The notes: generated by a model from the sequence alone, not told the origin. A stretch of DNA of 64,000 nucleotides from Kofleriaceae bacterium (GCA_018057825.1 JAGPCY010000013.1:1-64000), one strand, 5' to 3'. Shown: positions 1-13,482, counted from the first letter of the stretch. Made by a program: numbers and translations.

Positions 1-202
1 GAAAGAACAACTCAGCCGATCTCGCGGCCGATCCATCCCGGCTGGCGGCGTTGCTCGTCGGTTTCACACCGAGAGTGTGCGCCGCTCCTCGCGCCTTGCC
101 ATCCGGGCGCCTCGACCGCGATCTTCGCCCGACTTGTTCATTCGCGGGCCCTAAGCGATGCGTTCGTCGCTCGCCGAGGCCGTCCGCGGCGCGGGGGTTA
201 CG
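1..202. other. intergenic region at window edge with a dispersed-repeat copy
   Basis: No gene is supported here. Positions about 67-150 resemble 46077-46170: both contain CGCGCCTTGCCATCCGG followed by CGCCTCG, CCGCGATC and TGTTCAT. This points to a dispersed intergenic repeat. Short reading frames through it look like chance frames of GC-rich DNA. Confidence 0.5.
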
Positions 203-931
203 TCACGGAGGTGGCGGCGCGCAGTCGCTCTTCGTCCAGGTGCAGTCGGGGGCGACGCAGTTGAGCGCCATGCACTTCTCGAGCTTGTCGTCGCTGCAGT
301 TGGGCACGGTGATCGGCTCGAGGAGGATGCCGCCGTCGCGACAGACCGTCGTCTCATCGGGGATCTGCCCGACCGCGCAGATCTCCTCGATCGGTAGGGC
401 CTCGTCGACCAGGTGCTTGCGGCAGGTCTCGGCCTCCTCGGCGGTGTCGACGTGGAAGATGACCTCGCGGCCATCGCAGTCCTCATCCACCACCCAGACC
501 GAGTAGGCGTACTTCCCGCTCTGGCATTCATCGCCCGGACCGCCGGCCGGCTCGCCGGGGCACAGCAGCGTGTCCATGTTGCACTCGCCGCCGCTGCCCG
601 GACAGTAGTAGTTGTGGATGCCGCCGGGGCAACACGGTAGGCCCGGCAGGCCGCAGTCGTCCTGGCAGAACTGTTCGTCGGCGTAGATGCCGGCGCAGGC
701 GAAGCCGTCGCCGCAGTACTTGGAGCCGCCCGGCACCGAGCAGCAATCGTCGCCGTAGCTGTCGCACGCGACGCAGGTCCCGTCGTTGCACGTCAAGCCC
801 TCGTCGCAGGCACTCGACCAGAAGCTCGTGCGACATGGGTTGTCCTCGGTGCCGGCGCCGGGCGGGTCGGTCTTGCAGGCGGCGAGGGAGATGAGGAGGG
901 CGAGGCTCTGGATCAGGAGGTAGGAGCGCAT
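203..931 (-). CDS. Cys-rich lipoprotein, function unknown
   Basis: The 242-residue product starts with a lipoprotein signal: hydrophobic core LLIQSLALLISL then lipobox LAAC with the acylated Cys at 19. The mature part is dominated by spaced cysteines (CDEGLTC, CVAC, CCSVPGG, CGDGFAC, CCPGG), which suggests disulfide-stabilised small modules like those of myxobacterial surface lipoproteins. The second half, after residue ~145, is acidic and less Cys-rich. It lies 33 bp downstream of the next same-strand gene, so the two are probably co-transcribed. I recognise no enzyme family; envelope localisation is inferred from the signal. Confidence 0.75.
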   Translation of the reverse strand: MRSYLLIQSLALLISLAACKTDPPGAGTEDNPCRTSFWSSACDEGLTCNDGTCVACDSYGDDCCSVPGGSKYCGDGFACAGIYADEQFCQDDCGLPGLPCCPGGIHNYYCPGSGGECNMDTLLCPGEPAGGPGDECQSGKYAYSVWVVDEDCDGREVIFHVDTAEEAETCRKHLVDEALPIEEICAVGQIPDETTVCRDGGILLEPITVPNCSDDKLEKCMALNCVAPDCTWTKSDCAPPPP

Positions 932-964
932 GGTGCGTTGACCTTTCGCGAGGAGAGGACCGGG

Positions 965-1795
965 TTAGCGGCGCGCACAGGCGCTGGCCGGTTGGACGAC
1001 CAGCTCGATGGGGCGGGCGATGCCGCCGGCGGCCGCGGTCACGGCGACGGTGCCGACGAAACCGGCGCCGACGTGGGCGGTCACGCGGGCGACGCGCTGC
1101 CCGGGGCGGACGATGATGTGCTTGGGCAGGTGCACGGCGTCGTGATCGGCGCTGCCGAGCTCGACCGCGGCGCCGGAGCCGCGCGCGGCGTCGGTCAGCG
1201 TGACCTCGAGGATCCGCGTGGTGCGCTCGCGCCCCGAGCAGATCGTCGTGCGGCTGGGATCGCGGAAGCCCGCCAGCGGCGGCTGGGCCACGCCGCCGAA
1301 CAGCTCGAGGCGATCGACGGCGACGCGCAGCGTGCCCCAGGTGCCGGTGGCGTCGAGGGACCCGGGCCCCACGAGGCGGAGCCAGGCGTTGCCGTCGGCG
1401 TGGGTGGCGAGGCCGGGCACCGGCGTGGCCATCATGATCAGGCGGCCGGTGAGCTGTTGCAGGCGCTCACCAGCGCCGAGGTCGACGCCGGGATCGTAGC
1501 GGTCGTCGATGGTGTACTCGATGTGCCCGTCGCGCAGGAGCGCGCCGCGCAGGTGCACGGTGATCGGCAGCGCGAGGCCGAGATCGGCGGCCGACAGCGT
1601 GACGTCGAGGGAGTCGGGCAGCTTGCGGACCGCGCGCGTGCCCGACGACGTGCGAGGGCCGGTGCCGAGATCGACGGTGGCCGAGCCGACCGTCACGGTG
1701 GCACCGGAGCTGAAGTCAGCGATGACATCGGCGCGCGTGGGCGACGCGGCGGCGCTTGCCAGGATGGCGGTGACGACGACGAGGGTGGGTTTCAT
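965..1795 (-). CDS. secreted protein of unknown function
   Basis: The product is 276 residues from ATG at 1795. A longer frame to 1867 exists, but its extra 24 residues are charged, whereas MKPTLVVVTAILASAAASPTRA is a clean signal peptide. The mature protein is beta-rich and low in Lys, with alternating hydrophobic segments and no motif I can assign. The simple-repeat tract at 1908-1996 lies about 110 bp upstream of this start. Export is well supported; function is unknown. Confidence 0.65.
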   Translation of the reverse strand: MKPTLVVVTAILASAAASPTRADVIADFSSGATVTVGSATVDLGTGPRTSSGTRAVRKLPDSLDVTLSAADLGLALPITVHLRGALLRDGHIEYTIDDRYDPGVDLGAGERLQQLTGRLIMMATPVPGLATHADGNAWLRLVGPGSLDATGTWGTLRVAVDRLELFGGVAQPPLAGFRDPSRTTICSGRERTTRILEVTLTDAARGSGAAVELGSADHDAVHLPKHIIVRPGQRVARVTAHVGAGFVGTVAVTAAAGGIARPIELVVQPASACARR

Positions 1796-1907
1796 CGCCC
1801 CTTCCGAGTGGCGTGGTCGGGGGGCGTTACATGGCAGGGAGCGGCAACCGACGAGGCGCGGTCGCACCGCGCCCCGCGCAGCGAGCGAGCGCGGTCGGCG
1901 TGAGGAG

Positions 1908-1996
1908 CCGAGACCGAGACCGAGACCGAGGCCGAGACCGAGGCCGAGTCCGAGTCCGAGGCGAGGCGGAGGCGGAGACCGAGACCGAGGCGGAGG
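1908..1996. repeat. hexanucleotide CCGANN repeat tract
   Basis: About 15 degenerate hexamers of the type CCGAGA, CCGAGG and CCGAGT, ending at the stop codon of the minus-strand gene at 1999. Similar tracts lie at 14219-14489, 35221-35345, 45663-46022 and, in longer-unit form, 47021-47143, each next to a gene 3' end. Long apparent reading frames through it are by-products of the 6-bp period. Confidence 0.85.
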
Positions 1997-1998
1997 GC

Positions 1999-3852
1999 TC
2001 AGCGACGACGGCGGCGCCGGAGCACCAGGGCCAGGCCGAGGCCGAGGGCGACCGCGCCGCCCAGGCCGCCGCGGCTGGTGGTGCAGGCGTAGTAGCTGCC
2101 GCGAGGATCGTCGCCGGGCAGCTCATCTTCGCCGACGCCGACGCCGGACAGCGGGACGAAGGTCGCGGCGGCGCCCTGGCCGAGCTCGAGGGTCGCGGTC
2201 TTGTCGCCCGACGTCGTCGGCCGCATCACGACGATGAAGGTGGCGGCGCCTCCGGGCGCGATCGTGACCGGCAGGCTGGCGCCGACGTCGGGTGTGGCGA
2301 CGAACTGGGCGGCGTCGGCGCCGGTGACGGTCAGGCGATCGATCGCGACCTCCGCGGCGTCGCAGTTGTCGACCCGCACGATCCGCGCGATCGAGGCCTC
2401 GTCGACCACGACGCCGCCGAAGTCGACCGCGTTCGGGCTGGCGGCGACGCCGCTGGCCACGCCGGTGGCCGACAGCTCGACGGTGACCGGGGGCAGCCCG
2501 GCCAGGCCGGCGGTGACCGTGAGGGTGCCGGTGGACGGGCCGACCGGGGGAGCGGCGGTGACCGCGAAGGTGACCGGTGCGAGGCCGCCCGGCGGCAGCG
2601 GCGCGGGCAAGGTGGCCGGCTCGACCACCGCGACCTCGAACCCGGCGCCGGTGATCGCCAGGTCGGTGAGCGTGGTCGTGCCCGAGCCGGGGTTGACCGC
2701 GAGGAACTCCTGGCTTCGCGACTGGCCGACGCAGATCGTGCCGAAGTCGACCGCGGTGCTCGGCGTGAGCGCGAGGTCGGCGGTGCGGGCCGGGCCGACC
2801 AGATCGATCGTGCGGACGCCGTCGGCGAAGGGCAGCGTGACCTGGCCGGCGATGTCCTGATCGGCCTCGGCCGCGGTCGGCGCGAAGGTCACGTCGATCG
2901 TGGCGCTCTCGCCCGCTGGGATGCTGCTGTCGGAGAGCGCGCCCAGAGTGAAGCCGACGCCGGTGATGGTCGGGGTGCCGAAGACGAGGGGCGCGGTGCC
3001 GCTGTTGGTGAGCCGCAGGGTCTCGGTCGCCGACTCGCCGACGAACACCTCAGGGAACGCCAGCGGGCTCGGCGTGACCGTCAGGTCCGACTGGATGCCG
3101 GTGCAGGTCAGGGCGATCACGACCGGCGAGGTCGGCGCGGTGGTGGTGAGCGTGAGGGTCGCGGCCAGCGCACCAGCGGCCGGTGGCGTGCAGCGAAGGC
3201 TCCAGACGTAGTCGGAGCCGGCCGGCAGCGGGTTGTCGCCGGCCGGGCCCACCGAGAACGCCGCGGCGTCGGGACCGGTCAGGGTCGCGTCGGAGACGTC
3301 GATCGGCTCGGCGCCGACGTTGCGCAGGATCGCCGAGCGGTCCGAGCTGCTGGTCCCGACCACGACCTCGCCGAAGGCCAGGGTGCCGTCGGTCGGCGCG
3401 ATGACCTGCTGGGCCAGCGGCGGGGCGATGCCCGTGCCGCTCACGGTCGATACCAGCGGCGCGCGAAACTCGAAGTTGGCCTGGATCGCGCAGCTCTGCG
3501 GGCCGGCGAAGCTGGGCGTGAAGGTGACCGAGAAGGTCGCCGGTTGGCTATCGCACGGCGCCCGCCGTCGCGGGTCCATTTCGCAGTAGCGGTAGACGTT
3601 GTACGGGAACGCGAGGCTGCTGGTGTCGACGGTGAACGCGGCGCAGCTCGAGGTGATCGAGGTGAGGAAGTCGTCCTCGTCGATCGCCGCGGTGATGAGG
3701 AAGTTGCGCGCGCCGGAGCTGCCGCCGACCGTGACCGCGCCGAAGTCGTAGGCCAGCGGCGACATCGACATCGCGGCCTCGCGGCTGCCCAGCTCGGGGG
3801 ACCGACCGCAGCCGATCAGGAGCGCGAGCACGAGCAGGCGTCTCATCGTCAT
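1999..3852 (-). CDS. Hydin/ASH-like repeat surface protein with MYXO-CTERM-like tail
   Basis: The 617-residue lipoprotein-like product (LALLIGCGRS, Cys near 15) carries about five Ig-like repeats of the choice-of-anchor-D/ASPM-SPD2-Hydin type. They are seen as recurring LAFGEVVVG, LAFPEVFVG, VDFGTICVG and VDFGGVVVD starts roughly 100 residues apart. The C-terminus has a lone Cys (YYACTTSRGG), a hydrophobic stretch and a six-Arg tail, the layout of MYXO-CTERM sorting signals recognised by myxosortase. The start ATG overlaps the upstream stop (ATGA), with AGAGG 7 nt upstream. The role is probably surface display or adhesion, which is inference. Confidence 0.8.
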   Translation of the reverse strand: MTMRRLLVLALLIGCGRSPELGSREAAMSMSPLAYDFGAVTVGGSSGARNFLITAAIDEDDFLTSITSSCAAFTVDTSSLAFPYNVYRYCEMDPRRRAPCDSQPATFSVTFTPSFAGPQSCAIQANFEFRAPLVSTVSGTGIAPPLAQQVIAPTDGTLAFGEVVVGTSSSDRSAILRNVGAEPIDVSDATLTGPDAAAFSVGPAGDNPLPAGSDYVWSLRCTPPAAGALAATLTLTTTAPTSPVVIALTCTGIQSDLTVTPSPLAFPEVFVGESATETLRLTNSGTAPLVFGTPTITGVGFTLGALSDSSIPAGESATIDVTFAPTAAEADQDIAGQVTLPFADGVRTIDLVGPARTADLALTPSTAVDFGTICVGQSRSQEFLAVNPGSGTTTLTDLAITGAGFEVAVVEPATLPAPLPPGGLAPVTFAVTAAPPVGPSTGTLTVTAGLAGLPPVTVELSATGVASGVAASPNAVDFGGVVVDEASIARIVRVDNCDAAEVAIDRLTVTGADAAQFVATPDVGASLPVTIAPGGAATFIVVMRPTTSGDKTATLELGQGAAATFVPLSGVGVGEDELPGDDPRGSYYACTTSRGGLGGAVALGLGLALVLRRRRRR

Positions 3853-4867
3853 AGGCGAGCCTCTGCGGCCACCGCGGGCGCGAGCAGCCAGCGATCGATG
3901 TCATCGGCGCGGGTGACCATGTACTCGGCGCCGACCTCGAGGGACATGCGCAGCCGCGGCGACAGGTGGTACTCGAGGCCGCCGGCGGCCCGGGCGCCGA
4001 TCCGCGCGCCGTCGTCGAAGAACACCGGGACGCCGAGCCCGACGATCGGCCGCAGCCGGCCGCGGCCGAAGCCGAGGTGGACGCCGCCGTAGGCGCCGAA
4101 GGTGGGGCCGACGATCGCGCCGAGATCGACGGCGACCGGGCCGAGGCCGAGCACGCCGCCGAGGAGCCCTCCGGCGCCGCGGCCAGCGCCGTCGATCACG
4201 ACCGCGCCGCGGACACCGAACCGGCCGGCGCGGCGCGCGCGCTCGACCGGAGCGGGCGCGTCGACCGGTGGGCCGTCGATGGGCGGGGCGTCGATCGGCG
4301 GTGGCGCGACCGCGGTCCGCGACAGGACCAAGGCGACCTCGACCACCTCGCCGACCCGGACCGTGGCGCGGGTGGTCGCGACGTCGTGATCGGCGGCGCG
4401 GGCCCGGACGTCGATCGCGCCGGGGCGGGCGCGCCAGGTCGGCAAGGCGTCGACGGGCTCCCACCGGCCGTCGTCGAGCTGGATCTCGGCGGCGCTCGGC
4501 GTCGTGCGGATCGCGAGCTGGCCGAGCTGGCGATCGAGCTCGGCGAGCAGGGTCTTGGCCTCCTTGGCCAGGGCGCCGGTGGCGTCGGGCGAGGCGAGGA
4601 AGCGCGCGTAGGCGTTGGCGGCGGCGGCGGTGTGGCCGAGCTCGCGCTCGGCGCTGCCGATGTTGAGGAGGATCTTGGGCGACGGGAACTTCGCGTAGGC
4701 CGACAGGAACAGCTCGAGGGCGCCGGCCGGATCGCGGGCCTCCTGCAGCAGGCGGTTACCCTCGCGGACCAGGGCGCGCGCCTCGCGACGAGCGGCCTCG
4801 TCCTCGGCGTGGGCGGGCGCGATCGCGACGAGCAGCGCGGCACCCGCGACGGCGACGGACAGCCGGT

Positions 4868-4871
<4 letters not shown>
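3849..4871 (-). CDS. periplasmic TPR protein with C-terminal barrel-like domain
   Basis: The 340-residue product has a signal peptide (MNRLSVAVAGAALLVAIAPAHA). Residues ~25-115 are alpha-helical and TPR-like (ALELFLSAYAKFPSPKILLNIGSAERELG). A PEGA-like beta segment follows (LAIRTTPSAAEIQLDDG), then a Pro-rich linker (PPIDAPPIDGPPVDAP), then a Gly-rich C-terminus with alternating beta strands resembling an outer-membrane barrel. It sits between a Ser/Thr kinase and a surface protein with ATGA overlaps on both sides, so translation is probably coupled. It may be an output or partner of the kinase; substrate unknown. Confidence 0.75.
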
Positions 4872-6307
<1,436 letters not shown>

Positions 6308-6354
6308 GCCAGCCGGCCGGCGCTCGGCGGGTTCGGCGCTACACTCGCCAGCCG

Positions 6355-8607
<2,253 letters not shown>

Positions 8608-8654
8608 GCCCGCGTCGCGTTGCCGCGCGGTCCGGTCTCCGCCAGGATGGGGCC

Positions 8655-9953
8655 ATGTCTACGCCCGACTGGACCGCGCGCGCGACCAGCGCCGCCGAGG
8701 CCATCGCCGCCATCCGCCCCGGGGCCCAGGTGTTCTTGCACGGCGCCGCCGCCACCCCGACCCCGCTGGTCGACGCCCTGGTCGCTCGCACCGACCTGAC
8801 CGACGTCCAGGTCTTCCACCTGCACACCACCGGCACCGCGCCGCTGTTCGAGCCGACGGTGTCGTCGTGGCTGCGCTCGGTGTCGTTCTTCGTCGGCGCC
8901 GACGCGCGGGCCGCGGTCGCCGAGGGCCGGGCCGACTTCATCCCGGTGTTCCTGTCGGACATCCCCGGGCTCCTGACCGGCGGCACGGTCCGCCTCGACG
9001 TCGCCCTGGTGCAGGTGTCGCCGCCCGACCGACACGGCCTGTGCTCGCTCGGCACCTCGTGCGACGTGGCCCGGGCCGCGGTCGACAGCGCCGCGATCGT
9101 GATCGCCGAGATCAACCACCGCATGCCGCGGACCCTCGGCAACACCGCGCTGCCCCTCGACCGGATCCACGCCTTCGTCGCCACCGATCGGCCGCTGGCC
9201 CGCCACGATCCCGAGCCGCCGTCGCCGGTGATCGATCGCATCGGCGAGCTGGTGGCGGCCCTGGTCGAGGACGGCGCGACGTTGCAGACCGGCATCGGCG
9301 CGATCCCCGACGCGGTCCTGGCCCGGCTGGGCAACCACCACGACCTCGGGGTCCACACCGAGATGTTCTCCGATGGCGTCGTCCCCCTGGTCGAGGCCGG
9401 GGTCATCACCAACCGCGCCAAGGCGGTCCACCCCGGGCGCTCGGTGACGTCGTTCGTGATGGGCACGCCGCGGCTGTACGACTTCATCGACGACAACCCC
9501 GCGGTCGAGTTCCACGCCTGCGATCGCACCAACGACACCGCGCTCATCAGGAAGAACCCCAAGGTCACCGCGATCAACTCGGCCCTGGCGATCGATCTGT
9601 CCGGCCAGGTGTGCGCCGACTCGCTGGGCCACAAGATCTACTCGGGCATCGGCGGGCAGATGGACTTCCTGCGCGGCGCGGCGCTGTCGTGCGGCGGCAA
9701 GCCGATCATCGCGCTGCCGTCGACGGCGGCCGGCGGCCAGGTGTCGCGGATCGCGGTCGAACTCGCGGTCGGAGCCGGGGTCGTCACGACCCGCGGCCAC
9801 GTCCACTGGGTCGTAACCGAATACGGCGCCCGCAACCTCCACGGCCTGTCGCTGCGCCAGCGGGGTCAGGCGTTGATCGAGCTGGCCCACCCCGATCACC
9901 GCGGCGAGCTGCGCCGGACGCTGGCCCAGATCCGTCACTTCCCGCTGGCGTGA
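8655..9953 (+). CDS. acetyl-CoA hydrolase/4-hydroxybutyrate CoA-transferase family protein
   Basis: The 432-residue product starts at ATG 8655, after a short gap from the kinase. It matches class-I CoA-transferases that move CoA between acyl groups through a glutamyl-CoA intermediate: QTGIGAIPDAVLARLG, then HTEMFSDGVVPLVEAG, whose Glu236 is the expected catalytic residue, and a C-terminal TRGHVHWVVTEYGARNLHG block. Length is typical. The acyl substrate (acetate, butyrate, 4-hydroxybutyrate or other) cannot be told from sequence. The convergent neighbour ends 19 bp away. Confidence 0.9.
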   Translation: MSTPDWTARATSAAEAIAAIRPGAQVFLHGAAATPTPLVDALVARTDLTDVQVFHLHTTGTAPLFEPTVSSWLRSVSFFVGADARAAVAEGRADFIPVFLSDIPGLLTGGTVRLDVALVQVSPPDRHGLCSLGTSCDVARAAVDSAAIVIAEINHRMPRTLGNTALPLDRIHAFVATDRPLARHDPEPPSPVIDRIGELVAALVEDGATLQTGIGAIPDAVLARLGNHHDLGVHTEMFSDGVVPLVEAGVITNRAKAVHPGRSVTSFVMGTPRLYDFIDDNPAVEFHACDRTNDTALIRKNPKVTAINSALAIDLSGQVCADSLGHKIYSGIGGQMDFLRGAALSCGGKPIIALPSTAAGGQVSRIAVELAVGAGVVTTRGHVHWVVTEYGARNLHGLSLRQRGQALIELAHPDHRGELRRTLAQIRHFPLA

Positions 9954-9972
9954 GCGGCGGCCCCCAGGGCCC

Positions 9973-11691
9973 TCAAAACGGCGACGAGTACACGGTCCCG
10001 CTCCACCGACCGACCACCGGCGCGCCGTCGCGAACCGCGGCCTGGGTCAGCTCGAGGGTGCCGCCGACCAGGGTGCCGATGATCTCGCCGACGCCGGTCG
10101 TGGGGTCGAAGCGGAACAGGAACGACGAGAAGATCGGGATCGGCCGCGGCGGCCCGGGGGCGAAGGCCGCCGGCGGGACCTGGACCACAGCGACCAGCAC
10201 CTCGGTCGGCGCGACCAGGGCGAAGAGCTGAACCTCGACCGCGCCGCCGTCGCCCAGCTTGGCGTTCGAGCCGATCCGCGACGCGGTGACCAGGACGCCG
10301 CCCAGGGTGCCGGTCAAGGTGCCGGTGCCGGCGGCGAACACGTCGGGCGGGTCGGCGGTCTTGAAGGTGGTCGAGAAGGTCGCGGCCATCGGGCCGAGCT
10401 CGATGAAGCAGAACGACGCGCGCAGCGCGCGGGTCCACGGCGGCGCGTTGGCGATGGTCGGCGCGACCTGGCGCGGGCGCTCGCGGAAGAACCGCCGCAG
10501 CTCGTCGATCGCGGCCGGCACGTCCTGGCCGGCCGCGAAGGGGTCGTTGCCGATGCGCGGCAGGAGCAGGGCCGCGAGCTGATCGATGGCCGCGACCCGC
10601 GCCGGGGCGTCCCACACCTGATCGAGGAGCTGCTGCATGCGCGCCAGGTAGCGGGCCCGGGTCTCGGGCAGGAGGTACAGGCGCCGGGCCAGGACCCCGT
10701 TGGCCATGACGACGCTGTCGGGCGGGGTCGCGGGCGCCGGCTGGGCCACGCCGTCGACGCCCCAGGGCAGGAAGTGGAGACGGGCGCTGCCGGGCTCGCG
10801 GTAGACGAAGAAGTTGTTGGTGTTGCCGGCGTAGCCGTCGCCGTGACCGAGCAAGGTCTCCATGGCCCAGAAGGTCAGGAACTCCTCGACGTCGACCACC
10901 GGGGCCAGGGCGGCCAGGAGCTGGGCGTCGGGGACGGCGACGGCGGCGGCCAGGGCCTCGAGGTCGCTGCGATCGGGGTTGGCCTCGTCGGTCTTGGGCT
11001 CGAAGGTCGCCAGCCACCCGGTCCGGAAGTCGGACAGCGTGCCCTCGTAGAGCCGGCCGTCGGCGCTGGCGAAGTGGCGGGCCAGGAACCGCTTGTTCAC
11101 CGACTCGACGTTGGTGAAGACGCCGAGGTCGCGGCCGTTGACGGTGACGTGGGCGAGGTTGCAGCGCGGCGCCGGCAGCCCGGCGGCGCTGAACAGATCG
11201 TAGGCCAGACACTGGCGGAGGAAGCTCGGGTCCTGGCGGTTGTTGTTGAGGGTCAGACCACGCACGCCCGCGACCTCCTGATCGGCGATGACCTCGTCGA
11301 ACTTGAGCTTGAGCGATGGCTTGTCGTCGTCGAGAGAGCCGAGGAAGCCCTTCTTGCGCACCGCGACCTGCTCGAGGCGCTGGCCGTCGACGGTGACGGT
11401 AGCCATCCGCGCGGTGAACGGGCTGCCGAAGGGCGCGTCCTGGCAGTCGGCGCCGACCAGGGTGTCGCCCGGGCGGGTCTGGGTCCGGATCGCGTCCCAG
11501 TCGGCGGCCGGCAGCTCGATCGCGACCTCGACGACGTGATCGCGGGCGAACAGCGCGGCGCTGAGATCCGGGGCGTCCGGGCTGGCGTCGACCAGGCCGC
11601 CGTCGGGCTCGGCGGCGCCAGGATCGTCGGCGCAGGCGGTCATGACCAGGAGCGTGGCCAGGACGGCCAGCGGAGAGCGCGAGCGAACCAT
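9973..11691 (-). CDS. CotH-like kinase-fold lipoprotein
   Basis: The 572-residue lipoprotein starts at ATG 11691 (MVRSRSPLAVLATLLVMTACADD, lipobox MTAC). An Asp-rich linker precedes a CotH domain: ADWDAIRTQT, LTLNNNRQDPSFLRQCLAYDLF, VNGRDLGVFTNVESVNKRFL and GHGDGYAGNTNNFFVY. CotH is an atypical protein kinase of spore coats; secreted homologues occur widely. The usual PWDxD metal motif appears here as PWGVD, so one Asp is missing and activity is uncertain. The last ~130 residues form a separate beta-rich domain. A start at 11739 would add 16 residues ahead of the signal and is less likely. Confidence 0.85.
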   Translation of the reverse strand: MVRSRSPLAVLATLLVMTACADDPGAAEPDGGLVDASPDAPDLSAALFARDHVVEVAIELPAADWDAIRTQTRPGDTLVGADCQDAPFGSPFTARMATVTVDGQRLEQVAVRKKGFLGSLDDDKPSLKLKFDEVIADQEVAGVRGLTLNNNRQDPSFLRQCLAYDLFSAAGLPAPRCNLAHVTVNGRDLGVFTNVESVNKRFLARHFASADGRLYEGTLSDFRTGWLATFEPKTDEANPDRSDLEALAAAVAVPDAQLLAALAPVVDVEEFLTFWAMETLLGHGDGYAGNTNNFFVYREPGSARLHFLPWGVDGVAQPAPATPPDSVVMANGVLARRLYLLPETRARYLARMQQLLDQVWDAPARVAAIDQLAALLLPRIGNDPFAAGQDVPAAIDELRRFFRERPRQVAPTIANAPPWTRALRASFCFIELGPMAATFSTTFKTADPPDVFAAGTGTLTGTLGGVLVTASRIGSNAKLGDGGAVEVQLFALVAPTEVLVAVVQVPPAAFAPGPPRPIPIFSSFLFRFDPTTGVGEIIGTLVGGTLELTQAAVRDGAPVVGRWSGTVYSSPF

Positions 11692-11815
11692 CGCCGGACG
11701 GAGAGCAACCGGTGTGCCTGGCCAAGCGCTCGAGATCACGGTGGTGGGTCCCTTCGTTCGACGTGGAGATCGGCGACGCCGTCGCGAATCCCGCCAGGCG
11801 CGCCGCGACTGCGCG

Positions 11816-12706
11816 TCAATACGGCGTCATGCCCGCGCAGTCGAGGTGGTCGCCGGCGGTCGTGCCGAGGATCGCGACGTAGCGCTGGTAGAAGCCCAGG
11901 CGATCGGCGACCTGGGGCGGGGTCGGGCGCCCACACTCGAGGCCGCCGTTGATGATGTTGACGGTCAGGCCGAACCCGGGCTGACGACCCGCGGCGAGGT
12001 CGGCCGGCGACGGCGTGAAGCCCCCGGTCATGACCGCGTGACACGACGGCTTGGGCGACTGCGGCGTCATCCAGAACCACAGCGCGGTGGTGAAGGCCAG
12101 GGTCGGATCGGCCTCGAGCAGCTCGGGCTGGGCCAGGAGCGGGGCGCCCAGCGCGACCCCGGCCTGACCGTAGTTGTAGTTGTACGAGAGCTGGATCGGC
12201 CCGCGCCCGAAGTACTTCTTGCCCGGCGCGCACGGCCACTCGGTCGAGGCCACGCAGTAGTCGGGGAGCTGGGCCGGCGCGACCGTCCCGCCCTCGGTGA
12301 CCCAGCACAGGCCCCAGGCGTACGGGCCGTCGGGCGCGGTGGCCCAGCCGCCGGTGGTCTCGTGGGAGATGTTGGCGAGGAACGCGGCGACCTCGCGGCG
12401 TCGCTCGGCGTCGGTGCCGGTGGCGGCGAAGGCTGGAAACCGCGCGGCCGCGGCCAGGAACGCGTCGTAGGTGTAGAAGGCGCCGCGACACGGCGGAGTG
12501 CCGCGGTGCACGAACAGCTCGTCGAAGCGGGCGCGCGGGATCAGCTCGGCCAGGGCCGCGGCGCCGCCGTCGTCGGGCGGCGCGTCGGGTCCGGGGCCGC
12601 CGTCGTCGACCGCGCCGTCGCCGGGAGGATCGCCGTCGACCGGGGCGGGCGTGGCGCCGCCGCAGGCCAGCGCGCCGAGGAGCCAGGGGAGGAGCGTGCG
12701 GCGCAT
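11816..12706 (-). CDS. GH19-family chitinase-like lipoprotein
   Basis: The 296-residue product has a lipoprotein signal (LLGALACGG, Cys near 15) and a Gly/Pro/Asp-rich linker. The catalytic module from ~55 shows [36 protein letters not shown] (general-acid Glu in HET), [16 protein letters not shown] and [15 protein letters not shown], the classical GH19 blocks. It should cut chitin or chito-oligosaccharides at or outside the cell surface, fitting a predatory or saprophytic soil lifestyle (inference). The linker composition matches neighbouring lipoproteins. Confidence 0.92.
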   Translation of the reverse strand: MRRTLLPWLLGALACGGATPAPVDGDPPGDGAVDDGGPGPDAPPDDGGAAALAELIPRARFDELFVHRGTPPCRGAFYTYDAFLAAAARFPAFAATGTDAERRREVAAFLANISHETTGGWATAPDGPYAWGLCWVTEGGTVAPAQLPDYCVASTEWPCAPGKKYFGRGPIQLSYNYNYGQAGVALGAPLLAQPELLEADPTLAFTTALWFWMTPQSPKPSCHAVMTGGFTPSPADLAAGRQPGFGLTVNIINGGLECGRPTPPQVADRLGFYQRYVAILGTTAGDHLDCAGMTPY

Positions 12707-12824
12707 CCGGCGAGCGTACCGCCGTGGGCTCCGGGCCGGCGCGGTCGGCGATGACAGCCGCTGACCCGGCGCCGCGAGCGGTCGCGGGCGTGGTGGGCCG
12801 GTGGGGACCGCGTCGCGGCGGCGG

Positions 12825-13433
12825 TCACGCCGCGCGATACATGACGTCGGTGCGCAGGACGTGCTTCTCGCCGGCCGTGACCTCGTCGCCGGCGTGCCAC
12901 AGGTGATGCTGGAACCACAGCGCGCCGCCGCGGCGCGGGACGATCGCGCGGCCGTGGTGCGGGAAGCTGGTCGCGCCCCCGGTGCAGCCCTCGTCGAGGT
13001 AGAGCAGCAGGGTCAAGAGGCTGCGCTCGCGGTCGTCGCGCACGAAGGCGCCGTCGTAGTGCGGCGCGAAGCGATGGCCCGGGCGGTAGCGGTAGCCGCG
13101 GAAGCGCTCGTTCAAGCCGACCGCGGTCGACTCACACAAGGTCGCCGGCACCAGCGGCGCGACCAGGGCCCACAGCGTCGCGGCCAGCTCGCGATCGTCG
13201 AACATCACGCGCTCGTTGTTGCGGACGTCGGGCATCATCACCATGCCGCGATGGGTGGTGACCGGGGCCGCGGCCGGGCCGAGGGCGGTGATGCGCGCGA
13301 TCAGCGCCGCGCAGGTGGCGGCCGGTACGAGCTCGGCGATCCACACCGCGAGCGGGGCGCTGTGATCGAGGCTGTCGCCGGGTAGGTACGGGCGGCCGCG
13401 GCCGGGCAGGACGATCTCGCTCGTCGGGCTCAT
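12825..13433 (-). CDS. 2OG-Fe(II) oxygenase, prolyl-4-hydroxylase type
   Basis: The 202-residue product starts at ATG 13433. The double-stranded beta-helix motif is intact: His-x-Asp in [11 protein letters not shown], the C-terminal metal His in [19 protein letters not shown] and the 2-oxoglutarate-binding Arg in HVLRTDV. Length and the [14 protein letters not shown] block match single-domain prolyl 4-hydroxylase-like enzymes. The substrate may be a protein or small molecule. An inverted repeat (GTGTC, five bases, GACAC) sits just ahead of the start. Confidence 0.9.
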   Translation of the reverse strand: MSPTSEIVLPGRGRPYLPGDSLDHSAPLAVWIAELVPAATCAALIARITALGPAAAPVTTHRGMVMMPDVRNNERVMFDDRELAATLWALVAPLVPATLCESTAVGLNERFRGYRYRPGHRFAPHYDGAFVRDDRERSLLTLLLYLDEGCTGGATSFPHHGRAIVPRRGGALWFQHHLWHAGDEVTAGEKHVLRTDVMYRAA

Positions 13434-13440
13434 GTCGTTA

Positions 13441-13455
13441 GTGTCGCATGGACAC
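13441..13455. promoter_or_regulatory. operator-like inverted repeat ahead of the oxygenase gene
   Basis: GTGTC-GCATG-GACAC lies 8 bp upstream of the minus-strand start at 13433, flanked by TTA and AAT that extend the symmetry imperfectly. The position suggests a regulator site or leader hairpin. No binding protein is evident. Confidence 0.35.
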
Positions 13456-13460
13456 AATAA

Positions 13461-13482
13461 AACGCAAGCCCGAGGATCGGGC
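13461..13482 (-). terminator. Rho-independent terminator after the SDR gene
   Basis: Read on the minus strand, GCCCGA-TCC-TCGGGC (13482-13468) is followed by TTGCGTTTTATT, a T-rich run that stands out in this GC-rich DNA. It begins 8 bp after the stop of the SDR gene at 13490. Confidence 0.6.

Noticed and set aside
965-1867. Longer start of the secreted protein at 1867
   Set aside because: The extra residues are charged and would bury the signal peptide; the ATG at 1795 is a better start.
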